The notes below the pieces were generated by a model. It did not search any database and was not told where the DNA came from. It saw nothing but the letters and a program-made list of their open reading frames with translations. The position numbers and the translations under genes were made by a program. From contig NZ_FOQI01000020.1 in the NCBI RefSeq assembly GCF_900113705.1, forward strand, positions 1 to 64,000: a stretch of 64,000 nucleotides of DNA, read 5' to 3'. Position 1 is the first letter of the stretch. Every line of letters starts with the position of its first letter. The stretch is from Collimonas sp. OK307 (GTDB lineage Bacteria; Pseudomonadota; Gammaproteobacteria; Burkholderiales; Burkholderiaceae_D). Positions 8,566-17,600 of the stretch are shown here, one piece after another.

Positions 8566-10389
8566 ATGGCTAGGCGTACACATGCGTGCGTATTTCCCTA
8601 TGTCCCGAATTTCATTCCGGGAGAACTCCTCTATGCTTGGATTTCGCGCTTACATGTTTTAAATGGGCTGCCTAATCCTCGTTCAACGCTAAAAGCCCTT
8701 TTTGGATCACATACGTCTACCCTAAGTGGAGATTTGCCATGTGGGTTGAGGTACTTCTGCCGGCAGACCAAGGAGTGGGGGCCTTTCCTTGGGACCCCGG
8801 ATGTCGCATGCCAGGCGACGCTTTATCCATACTTCAGTCGATTTATGTCCAGGCAACGACGAGGGTTGCTTTTGAATAGCATGTGCTCAGTTAATGGTAA
8901 CGGCTTAAAGGCAGGCGTCGGTCTCTTGGCAAATGGATTTGGGGCGACAGTACTGCTTAAAAGCTGCATTAAATGCGATGCCGCATGCGAGGAGGAGTTT
9001 GGCTGCAAAACCTGGTTTCGAGTTCATCAGTTGCCGGGCGTTTCAATATGTCCCGCGCATGGCTGTAGCCTCCAATTTCATGTAGTACAGAGCGGTCAGG
9101 CAAACAGGCACACCCTGCATGTATCGCATTCGGGAACGGCGAAAAATGCTAGCGCTGTTTTCGGCTTATGCGCAGAGCGTTTTGCCTTGTTATCGGAGCA
9201 GGCTCTACATTGCAGTGCGAAGCCTCTATCGGATGAAGAGCGAACCGGGCGATATTACGCCGGCATAGCCAGATTAGGTCTGGGCACAGGAAACAAGATC
9301 CATTGGGAAGTATTGGCGCAATTAGTCGGCGACCACTACGACTGGTTTTCTGGAATGTATTGTCAGGAGCGGTTGCTTTCTTCACCGAGCCAACCCCTCC
9401 GCTGGTTGCGAGATCTTTGCCAAAGGCCGAAGCGAAACATGCACCCTATTTGCCATATCTTATTGGCAGGATATCTATACGGTGATTTGGGAAGCTTTTT
9501 TACCGCCACAGAAAACCGTAGCATAGAGGATAAATCACTTAGAAGGGTTTATTCGATGTCTCCCAAGCTGGCGTCCAGGAATGACGGTGATCTGGAGCGA
9601 TTGCTTCATGATCAATCACTATCCTGCCGGGAGGTAGCTCGACAAACAGGAAGATCGGTAAATGGCATCGTAACGAAACGAAGAGCATTGAAGCTGGCAG
9701 TCGGACTTAGGCCAAAAATACTTATGAGCGAACAAGAAAACGAGATAGTTAAATTGGCAAGAGATGGCTGCCGTGCAGCTGGAATCTCAGAAGAAGTGAA
9801 CTTATCTCTTTCAACAGTTTATCGTGCGTTGGCAGCAAATAACGAACGCATTCAGCCAGATCGCCGTGCTGAACAACGACGTAGAGAAGAATGGCTTGAT
9901 TTAATGAAGTCGCATCCCTTTGCCGGCACTACATCCCTTCGGCAGCAGCTTCCAAGCGTCTATTCGTGGCTCTATCGTCATGACCGGAAGTGGTTGATAG
10001 AACATTGCCCTATCCGTTCTAAGCCTAAGGCTCTGACAAATGCTCGGGTGGATTGGTCCGTTCGCGACACCTATTTCGCATCGTTGATCCGTGATGTAGC
10101 CGGCGTGGAACGAGGATCCCGAAGGAAGCGGGTATCTGCTACATTTCTGCTTCGATCAACAAGTCACGAAACGATGATTCGACGAAACTATGCAAAATTT
10201 CCTCAGGTGAAAAAGGCACTGGACTATTATGCCGAAAGCGACGCATCGTTCCGTGCACGTCGATGGAAATCTGCGCAGCGTGGGTTGGTTCAAGAGGGGA
10301 TAACTGAACCTCCGGAATGGATGGTCAATAGAAAATCTGGAATCCGGATGAGGAAAACCTTAATTGGCGGCGATATAAGAATGATCTAA
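8566..10389 (+). CDS. tniQ: TniQ/TnsD-type target selector, first copy
   Basis: 607 residues. The N-terminus has the TniQ start pattern (FIPGELLYAWISRLHVLNG). It is followed by a zinc-finger cluster C-x2-C...WFRVHQLPGVSICPAHGCSL, typical of TniQ/TnsD. From about residue 345 come further helix-turn-helix-like segments (SLSCREVARQTGRS; GISEEVNLSLSTVYRAL) and a basic C-terminus. The length is closer to TnsD (508 in Tn7), which binds an attachment site, than to the short TniQ of CRISPR-linked elements. A site-specific DNA-binding role is inferred. It starts 11 bp after tnsC, so it is in the same operon. Confidence 0.82.
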   Translation: MARRTHACVFPYVPNFIPGELLYAWISRLHVLNGLPNPRSTLKALFGSHTSTLSGDLPCGLRYFCRQTKEWGPFLGTPDVACQATLYPYFSRFMSRQRRGLLLNSMCSVNGNGLKAGVGLLANGFGATVLLKSCIKCDAACEEEFGCKTWFRVHQLPGVSICPAHGCSLQFHVVQSGQANRHTLHVSHSGTAKNASAVFGLCAERFALLSEQALHCSAKPLSDEERTGRYYAGIARLGLGTGNKIHWEVLAQLVGDHYDWFSGMYCQERLLSSPSQPLRWLRDLCQRPKRNMHPICHILLAGYLYGDLGSFFTATENRSIEDKSLRRVYSMSPKLASRNDGDLERLLHDQSLSCREVARQTGRSVNGIVTKRRALKLAVGLRPKILMSEQENEIVKLARDGCRAAGISEEVNLSLSTVYRALAANNERIQPDRRAEQRRREEWLDLMKSHPFAGTTSLRQQLPSVYSWLYRHDRKWLIEHCPIRSKPKALTNARVDWSVRDTYFASLIRDVAGVERGSRRKRVSATFLLRSTSHETMIRRNYAKFPQVKKALDYYAESDASFRARRWKSAQRGLVQEGITEPPEWMVNRKSGIRMRKTLIGGDIRMI

Positions 10390-10403
10390 GGAATAGCTAA
10401 ATA

Positions 10404-12101
10404 ATGAGTGGTCCGCGTTTGCTTCCGTTTGTACCTGCACCGTATTCGGATGAAGTTTTGGGATCCTGGTTGGCGCGCGTTGAGGCGTGTAATGGATCAG
10501 GGGCTTGGCTTAATCTGACGCATCGCAGTGGGATGGGATATGTCTTCTATCAGATTCAATTCGATTTATTGAATTTCAATCCGCGCATTGAAATGCTGTT
10601 TGACGGGCTGGGAGTAAGCTATGAAGAGGCGATCAAGAAACATAGCACTCTGAAATTCTGGTCGGTTTTTCGCGGAGCATCTCAAGGAGTTGTACCTGGG
10701 ACCACTGATTTGCGCATGCCAGCAACGAGCATTGCTCAAGATACGCCCATGCGGTCGCTGAGAGGGCTGGGGCGTCTGACATCAAGCCATGAAGAAAGAT
10801 GGCATTGTTCATCGTGTATTGCAGAAGATATTGATGAGAGAAGACAACCATATTGGCGTACGCATCATCAGCTAGTGACGTCGTTTTACTGCTTCAAGCA
10901 TTCGATCGCATTACGTAGCTCCTGTGCAAGTTGCGGCGCTTCGACACGTTCAATGAGGCGCAATGGCTGGGGAATGTTAACCAGGATATGTGAATGTGGG
11001 ACGGACAGGCGTATTGAGGTCCACGGCAAACAGGAGATCCCTGAGATCTATGAGCGCCTTGGGCGCATCGGAGAAGAGGCTCTTGCAATAGAGTCGGTGG
11101 ATTTGTCGTGGGGAGAACTCCAGCAGGCCATGTTAGCGTTGGCGAGGAGACACGATCCATTGTGTAGCAAACGCTATATGCCCGTTCTTCGTGAAGCCTT
11201 TAGCGCATTGTCTTCTGAAACAGGCGCATTCGTTATGCGGCCACCAGGTGCGTTGCGCGAACTTGTCCATAGGAGCGATGGAGCGGGAGCCGCAGTGAGG
11301 ATTCCTATGATGTTTGCTATTCTCGGGCTATCGATTGAGGAAGCAATCAGTAGATATCGAGCGATGAAATCCACGTCGGACAAGCCTATCAGGCGGGAGA
11401 CTAAGTCTGTAACGTCTGAAATTGCGACCGCCAGGGCGTATTTCCAGCAGCGAATGCTGCAGGGGATTGAAAGTCCGGCGAGCATGCGGTCGTATTGTTA
11501 TTTGCGAATTTGGGATCTGGATTGGTTGCAAGCTAAGTTAGGCAGGAAGCTTAAACCGCTCCCAAGCCTTGCAGAGGATCGTCATGAGATTGAAACTAGA
11601 TTGAAAGCAGACGATCCTACTCTTGTACTTCGTTGCGCAGTGATGCGTAGGATGATGGCTCGCGATATGGATACTTACGAAAAGGTGCGCGCTATTCTGG
11701 CGCCAAGGACTATCCAGAAGAAACGTTCTGGTATGGCCCAGAAAGTTTTGCGGCAGAGACAGGATCGTCTTGGAGAGGCACTCAAGGTCTTGTTGGCTCA
11801 GAACGATAGCAAGCCTCGGCATATCTCATACAACCAACTTGGCAGGGTCGTTGGGTTGAGCGGAACTCAGGCAATGTTGGCAATACTCAATTCTCCTGCA
11901 CTAAGCGAGCAGGTTGCGGAGGCACGGAGAACTTTGAAGGAGCGCCAGCTTAGGTGGATTATCTGGGATGAACATAAGAAACGCAAAGGGAGGCCGGTGA
12001 GGATTTCTGCTGTCATGGCGCGACTCCCGTACAGAGGCTGGTCGAAGGAACTCGTCGAGCTTTTTCGTTCCTACGTTACCTCTCTACCGGCACATGAGTG
12101 A
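10404..12101 (+). CDS. tniQ: TniQ/TnsD-type target selector, second copy
   Basis: 565 residues, 14 bp after the first tniQ. It opens FVPAPYSDEVLGSWLARVEACNG, a TniQ N-terminus, followed by the zinc-binding cluster (HCSSCIAED...SFYCFKHSIALRSSCASCG). From about residue 450 there is a basic helical region with a possible HTH (SYNQLGRVVGLSGTQAMLAIL). It differs strongly from the first copy, so the two are not a recent duplication. Elements with two TniQ-family proteins can use them for alternative target pathways or as heteromeric partners. The order A-B-C-Q-Q recalls the tniCABDE set of Tn6022/AbaR elements. Confidence 0.8.
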   Translation: MSGPRLLPFVPAPYSDEVLGSWLARVEACNGSGAWLNLTHRSGMGYVFYQIQFDLLNFNPRIEMLFDGLGVSYEEAIKKHSTLKFWSVFRGASQGVVPGTTDLRMPATSIAQDTPMRSLRGLGRLTSSHEERWHCSSCIAEDIDERRQPYWRTHHQLVTSFYCFKHSIALRSSCASCGASTRSMRRNGWGMLTRICECGTDRRIEVHGKQEIPEIYERLGRIGEEALAIESVDLSWGELQQAMLALARRHDPLCSKRYMPVLREAFSALSSETGAFVMRPPGALRELVHRSDGAGAAVRIPMMFAILGLSIEEAISRYRAMKSTSDKPIRRETKSVTSEIATARAYFQQRMLQGIESPASMRSYCYLRIWDLDWLQAKLGRKLKPLPSLAEDRHEIETRLKADDPTLVLRCAVMRRMMARDMDTYEKVRAILAPRTIQKKRSGMAQKVLRQRQDRLGEALKVLLAQNDSKPRHISYNQLGRVVGLSGTQAMLAILNSPALSEQVAEARRTLKERQLRWIIWDEHKKRKGRPVRISAVMARLPYRGWSKELVELFRSYVTSLPAHE

Positions 12102-12416
12102 GTTTTGCCGTTCACGCTTTAGGAGTTCAATCTATAGATGTGAAAAAGCTGCCGTGTAGAGCGGCCTTTTCCGTCTCAAGCTTGGCCATCCTTGCTTGAT
12201 ATAACGATCATCATCGGCTTGTGTTTTAAAGCGTCGACCCTTCACGATTTCAGCCCTCGCAAATTAAATTCGATCATTAGTATAGCGGGGATTGTTAGCC
12301 GTGTTATACGAGAGCGATTGGCGCTGCAAGCGGACAACGTCGACGTCGGTGCGCGTATAAACGTGTTGATACATTGAGTTTTCGCATATGCTTGTATCTA
12401 TATTGAAGGAGTTATT
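12102..12416. other. Intergenic stretch after the tns operon
   Basis: No convincing gene. There is a 61-codon frame at 12192-12377 without a recognisable family or ribosome-binding site. AAGGAG at 12407-12412 is the ribosome-binding site of the following mazE-type gene. No copy of the 20-bp end repeat was seen here, so the transposon does not appear to end directly after tniQ. Confidence 0.5.
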
Positions 12417-12671
12417 ATGAGTAAGGTAGCAACTTTAACCGTTCAGCAATGGGGTAATAGCTTGGCAGTACGTATTCCCGCAGCTCTGGCACGAAAAGTT
12501 CACTTTGTGGCTGGACAGCCCGTGGAAATGTCCACTGACGATTTCGGCGTGGTGGTTCACCGGAAAGGTTCTCCAAAACTCACGCTAGAGCAAAGGCTGG
12601 CAGCTTATGATCCTGCAAAACACGGCGGAGAGGCGATGCCCTCTGGTCGCGTCGGTGCCGAGGTATTTTGA
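12417..12671 (+). CDS. mazE: MazE/PemI-type AbrB-fold antitoxin, orphaned
   Basis: 84 residues with the swapped-hairpin AbrB pattern at the N-terminus (LTVQQWGNSLAVRIPAALARK) and the antitoxin tail LEQRLAAYDPAKHGGE. Such proteins bind the operon operator and neutralise the MazF/PemK endoribonuclease through their C-terminus. A good Shine-Dalgarno (AAGGAG) lies 5 bp upstream of the start. The gene is intact, but its toxin partner directly downstream is cut off after 11 codons, so it has no toxin to neutralise here. Confidence 0.85.
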   Translation: MSKVATLTVQQWGNSLAVRIPAALARKVHFVAGQPVEMSTDDFGVVVHRKGSPKLTLEQRLAAYDPAKHGGEAMPSGRVGAEVF

Positions 12672-12673
12672 TA

Positions 12674-12709
12674 GTGAGCAAAATTTGGATACCCGAATGT
12701 TGGCGCTGA
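12674..12709 (+). pseudogene. MazF/PemK toxin remnant (first 11 codons)
   Basis: GTG at 12674, 2 bp after the antitoxin stop, opens VSKIWIPECWR and then stops at 12707. The start matches the usual beginning of this toxin group (S-K-x-W-x-P-E, then normally GD...W). The match breaks exactly at the WR residues. The following bases (CTGACTCGAATTTGACCC and a second TGACCC 30 bp on) look like an insertion-sequence edge, suggesting a rearrangement removed the rest of the toxin. Confidence 0.55.
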
Positions 12710-12911
12710 CTCGAATTTGACCCGCGGCTGATTTTAACTGACCCATATCGAACCTCTGCAATCCCGCATTGGGTCGTTGTTTTCGAAGCATGCGGGTGGG
12801 GCAGCAATTTCCGGCAGCTTGGGCCAATCTAGCATCAGCGCAAACACGTAACGCTGCCTATACTGTGCATATTGGCTATACGCCTGTTTAAATAAGCATT
12901 CATTAAAAGAC

Positions 12912-13217
12912 ATGGCAACCCTCTTTCAAATCGGTCAGAGCCTGCGCGCAGAGCGAGTGCACCAGAAGAAACCCAAGACAAAATTGGCCAAAGCCAGTGG
13001 CGTTCACCGGAATACGCTTTCGGGGTTGGAAGCCGGCACCGCTAATGTGGAACTGAACACGTTGATTGCCCTTTGCGACCAACTTGGTTTAGACGTCGTC
13101 CTGGTCAGAAAAGAAGTAGCAAATATGGTGCCGACCGATGGAGAACTGCAAAGCTCAGCCTTGAGTAGAATTCTGTCCAATAGGCTACGACGTACAACTC
13201 TTGCTGGAGAATCGTAA
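12912..13217 (+). CDS. XRE-family (Cro/CI-type) HTH regulator
   Basis: 101 residues. Residues 5-60 form a classic helix-turn-helix (SLRAERVHQKKPKTKLAKASGVHRNTLSGLEAGTANVELNTL given here in parts: LAKASGVHRNTLSGLEAG is the recognition segment). The tail, after about residue 70, is short and polar. It resembles HipB-like antitoxin/regulators, but no hipA follows. The protein is probably a DNA-binding transcription regulator left from a toxin-antitoxin or phage-like module. No operator could be assigned. Confidence 0.75.
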   Translation: MATLFQIGQSLRAERVHQKKPKTKLAKASGVHRNTLSGLEAGTANVELNTLIALCDQLGLDVVLVRKEVANMVPTDGELQSSALSRILSNRLRRTTLAGES

Positions 13218-13562
13218 TAGACAAGGACCTGTGTGCCTAGAATCATAATTTTGCCGCGCTCAGAATCATAAAATTGCCTAGGCGACGAAATTAGAGAGAG
13301 AAAAACTATGTTTTTTCTAACAATAGCGATCTTGGCTGTCGCTATTGGAACCATATCTTTGCCTTATCAGATAACCGGAACCATAACTCTTCCGCGCCAA
13401 TTTCTCGCCTAATTTTTGGGGTTAGAGCACTCTTCAACTGTCTCTGTTGATTGCATATTCCGGTAAAATTGTCAGCACAGCACTTCAGAAACAAGACAAA
13501 CCGCTGTATATATCTACCTAACTCACCCGCAACAAACGTTATTGTGGCGAGGGTCGTCATTT
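13218..13562. other. Intergenic stretch with short repeated motif
   Basis: AGAATCATAA-type words occur at 13239 and 13262, within a segment bounded by CCTAG (13230) and CCTAGG (13277). The rest holds no gene that could be supported. It is likely decayed mobile-element sequence, consistent with the broken toxin genes on both sides. Confidence 0.35.
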
Positions 13563-13838
13563 ATGAAAAACCGAACCAAAAAGCGGCGTATTTGTGCCCT
13601 GTACGGAAGTCGCGACAGCGCCTTGACGGCTCGACGAAAGAAATATTGCAAGCTTGAAGATTTGTTGGCTGAGATACCTGCGGGACTGCCAATAGATGAA
13701 GCCTGGGACCAAATATCTCCTGTAGGTCGAGAGTTCGGGAGTAGTGATTATGAACGCTTGGCCGAGCTTGATGCTCGGGCTGGGACAGCGAAGGCGGCAT
13801 TCGATGCAATGAAGGGGGAGTCGGAGCGGGACGATTAA
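13563..13838 (+). CDS. MazE/ChpAI-like antitoxin fragment
   Basis: 91 residues from ATG 13563. The middle part (YCKLEDLLAEIPAGLPIDEAW...PVGREFGSSDYERL) resembles the C-terminal toxin-binding half of MazE-like antitoxins. The N-terminal 25 residues are basic and do not show the AbrB hairpin, so the DNA-binding half seems missing or replaced. No toxin gene follows. It may be a degraded antitoxin or a short unrelated protein. Confidence 0.4.
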   Translation: MKNRTKKRRICALYGSRDSALTARRKKYCKLEDLLAEIPAGLPIDEAWDQISPVGREFGSSDYERLAELDARAGTAKAAFDAMKGESERDD

Positions 13839-13884
13839 TCAGGTGATATTCTCTAAAATGCGTAAGCGCGGGCGCCGCTAATAA

Positions 13885-14142
13885 GTTCAAAATCTTCGGC
13901 CAGACAATCGAAGGTATCCCGACAACTGGAAGTCATTTGACGATGTTGGACAGGGAGCCCGAGAAATTCGCATTCGGGAGGCTAGTGGAATATTCAGGGT
14001 AACGTACGTGGCTAAATTCGAGGAAGCAATATACGTCTTGCACTGTTTTCAAAAGAAGACCGAAACCACTTCCAAATCTGATAAGGATATTGCTGACGCT
14101 CGCTATCGGGCCATGGTGCAAAAAAGGAAAACAACGAAATGA
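13885..14142 (+). pseudogene. HigB/Gp49-like RelE-fold toxin, N-terminally truncated
   Basis: The frame is open from 13885 (stop TAA 13882-13884 just before) to TGA 14140-14142. It reads GQGAREIRIREASGIFRVTY and YVLHCFQKKTETTSK, the hallmark core of phage-derived Gp49/HigB toxins (ribosome-dependent mRNA interferases). The normal first 30-35 residues are absent, and no start codon precedes the conserved part, so the toxin is probably inactive. The stop overlaps the antitoxin start by 4 bp, the original coupled arrangement. Confidence 0.7.
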
Positions 14143-14474
14143 ACAAAATCGATACGCAAGTTCGACATATCACCAAGCCTGGTGCGAACTTGTTCGCTGA
14201 ACTTGGCTTTTCTGAGGCCGATGCCAAGGGATATCAAGCGGAGTCCCGTGGGCGGATTGACCATACTCTGGCGCTCAAAGAGCAGCTCATGGGGGAACTG
14301 GTGTCATGGATCAAGGACAGTCACCTCAAGCAAGGCGAGGCGGCGGAGATTCTGCATGTCACCCGCCCCCGAGTATCGGACGTCGTAAATAAAAAAACCA
14401 GCAAGTTCACTATTGATGCGCTGGTGGATATGCTAGCTCGCGTAGGTAAGCCGGTCAGCGTCATGATAGGCTGA
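14139..14474 (+). CDS. higA: HigA-type XRE antitoxin
   Basis: 111 residues. The central HTH (KQGEAAEILHVTRPRVSDVVN) and the FTIDALVDMLARVGKPV end match the HigA2-like antitoxins that pair with Gp49/HigB toxins. It would repress its own operon and bind the toxin. It is intact and starts inside the stop of the toxin remnant (ATGA). With the toxin truncated, the antitoxin is now solitary and may persist as a DNA-binding regulator or as protection against a related toxin elsewhere. Confidence 0.8.
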   Translation: MNKIDTQVRHITKPGANLFAELGFSEADAKGYQAESRGRIDHTLALKEQLMGELVSWIKDSHLKQGEAAEILHVTRPRVSDVVNKKTSKFTIDALVDMLARVGKPVSVMIG

Positions 14475-14656
14475 TGCCCTCAACAAAATAGTTGTAATCA
14501 AGTAATCAACGTCGCTGCTTCCCCTCATTGGGGGCAGCGACTTCCCACCGCACAGCGTCGAATCGTCACTATACGAACCGAAAATCCCGTATCGCTCCCC
14601 TCGGGGGGACAGGTAAATTCAGCTGGCCCCCCCATTTCTGTATACCAACCCGCCCT

Positions 14657-17600
14657 TTACTGCTTCTTCCTACCATTTTTCCTAGACGCCGCTTTGGCAT
14701 CTACCCCGCGCTTCGTGAGATCTATCCCGATCACCTTAATATCCTCAACCCCGGAGAACTGCGGAGAGAGGATCGCCCAATGATTTTGTAGCGCATCGAT
14801 CAGGGCGTCGAAGCTCTCGGCGCGTTTGCCATTCGGTAGGTCCCAACTAGTCTTGGTCCCATGGTATACGAGCAGGAAGATACCGCGGCTTGATCGCTTA
14901 TCGCGCAGATAATCGCCGCAGAGTTGTATCTCGAGCCGCTCGAAAAGATGTGGCCCGGTCCACTTGTCAGCGAGTTTGAGCTCGGTCGGCACCGGCCCGT
15001 CAAAGCCGACGCCATGAAAGCGCAGGTCAGGGCGCTTGGCGTCGGCAAGTTCCTCTTCCTGCGGGATCACATATCGGCCACCCGAGCGTTCACGGCACCA
15101 GTTGCCAATATATTTGCGGATTTCAGTTTCCTTAGCGACCGGCTGCAAGATCGATGCGATGCTCGCATCGCCCTCCTCGAGATCCTGCTTGAGATCAAGG
15201 ATCCGGTCTACTGCGAGATACCAGAGATCGCGATGATTGGTCGGTGTGCGGTCGAGCCGGTCATGGAAATCACGCACCTGGTGCGGAGACCAGGCAGGCG
15301 CGTCCGCATCAAGTGTTGCCTTTTCCTTGGCGTGAAACGCCATCCAAGGCCGCGTCGTTTCGGTGGGATGCTCGCGTGAAATGTCTAGCAGTGCGAGGAA
15401 GGCCTCCTTGCCTGGTGTCTCGCGAATAAAAGAGATCAGTGCATTTCGCGCGTCTTGCGCATCGTCGCGCAGCTCAGGTGAATAGACGCCCCTGCCAGCA
15501 CGGTCAATATCGTCTCCCTCGCGCACATAGTCGTGCATCAGCAGGTAAAGCGCCTTCATATGCTCGACCGTTCGATAGGCTTGGCGCACGCTGCGGCTTT
15601 CTCGACGACCGCCAACGAGCGCAGTTATGAAGCGCATCGCGAATAGAGTCTCATTGCCATCCGCCTTGATCTCAGCAAGCCGCGCCGCAAGTGCTGGAAT
15701 TGCCACCACTGGATCAACGCCCGTCCACATCGCGAACCACATCGGCGCTGTCGTCAAACTCTTGGTCGCTTTCGCCTTTTGCGCGGCGAGTATAGCGATA
15801 GTTGAATCGTCGAGTGATGAGCCCTGTACGATGTTGATCATGTAGCGCAGATTGTCGACGCTCCTAGGCGACTTCCGCAGTCGAGTCACAATATACGGCG
15901 CAAGCTGGTCCCAAATCCAATCGCCACTCCAACTTACGGCATAGAGCACGTTGCGGCTTCCGCTTTCAGGATTTTCGGTTTCGAGCTCATGGTCGATCTC
16001 TCTGAGTATGATATCTATGACTGTTTGGGGATCGGCGACGTGAAGACCCGGCAACCAGCTAGGAAAACCATTGAGCTCGCGGAGCGCGAAACGGGTCGCG
16101 CGTTCTACATCCGCCTGCGAAAGTCCTTTCGGCCAGTCGGGTTCCTCCCGCGCTTCAATCGACAGGCCCGTCAATCCGAAAATGACACTGAACGGTGTAC
16201 TGTTGGCCTGTGCGCCTTCAGAAAGCAATTGTGGTTGGTAACCGCGCCAGAAACGAACCGCACCGTCGCGAAACGCACGCGCGATCGGTTCGCCGAATTC
16301 TGAGATCAGAGAGCGCCAGTCGCCGTCGCTCCAATTTCCTGAACCGTCTTTGCTCTCACGCATTCGCCCGTGCAAATAGTATTGGGCGTGAGTGACAGTG
16401 TCTGGCTTGCCCGGATCACGTAGTGCTCTAACGTTCGCGTCGAGATATTCCTTCCAATTACGCTTGTTCGTATCCTGGCGTGTGGCCTCCTGCGTCACCC
16501 GCCTCTTCCAGCGTGTCTCTTGCTGGCGCCAGCTTTGCCGGCCTTGGGCCGGCGGACGGAGCAGAGTTTCAAGCTTTGATTTGAGCTCGGGCTCGTCCTT
16601 GGTCAGGCGTTTCAGCCGCGTACGCCATGCGGTAGGGCGACTATTCTCCCGGTAGATCGCAAAGGCAAGTGAGAGTGCGACAAGCTTATCGTCGAGCAGT
16701 GGCCGTGTGAGGATATCTTCGCAGATGGTGTCAAACCTGTCGACACTGAATGTCCAGAAATGACCGAAGATGCCAATTTGCCAATAGTCGGTGACGCGCT
16801 CGCCTTTTTGGAGATGGCGGCCAGTGCGTGTCTCGGCCACGTCGTGCCAAAACAATGCATGATTGAGTGCAGGCCATTCGGCGACGCGCTTCGACAGGTC
16901 GCCACTTATGTCGCGAAGTTCGTATTCACCATTTTTCTCGGCGATCGGGAGCTTGCGGAGAATCGATAACGCCGCTGGTTCGAGGATGCGCGGATCTTGT
17001 GCATCAATCAGGCGGAGTACGGATTGGGCTGCAGCTTGCGCCAGCCAACTGTAACGCTGAGAAACCTCGTAATAGCCGCGCTCAATGACTGGTAAGGTTT
17101 CGAGCAAGGCATGGAACCCAGTTACCAGCCTGGGCAGCAGCGGCAACGGCCAGTCGGAAACCAGTTGCGAGGTGGCGCCCATGAGACTGTCAACTTCAAA
17201 TTGATTCTTTGCCGGCACGCGCTTGAGCGCGTCGAGCAGCCATGTGACGGACTCGTCGTCTTGTGGGAGACTGGAAATCAGCTCAGCGAGCCAGTCGCGC
17301 TTGAGCTCTCCGTCCTCGGCCAGGAAGGCCCGCCGTACCTCCGCCTGATCCGCAGTGGAACCAACCTCCATTAGTGCACGGAACGCCGCGATCCGCGCAT
17401 ATTTCGAACGCGAGGTGAGCGCGAAGCGTTTGGCTTCAGCTGCCGCACCCACAATCTGACCCTGCCAAACCATACGCAGCAGGTACCACGCAATGTCATC
17501 GTCATCACCATATTGGGCGAGCAACGCCTTGACGTCATCAGTAAGATCGACATTTGCGAAACGCTGGACAGCGGCGTAATCGGTGAGTGACCGACCATGC

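Noticed and set aside
12192-12377. 61-codon frame as a small gene after tniQ
   Set aside because: Low-complexity composition, no ribosome-binding site, and no similarity.
14924-15379. A 151-codon plus-strand frame inside the NACHT-like gene, and many others across 14.9-18.0 kb
   Set aside because: They mirror the minus-strand gene in GC-rich sequence, have no ribosome-binding sites and no recognisable domains.
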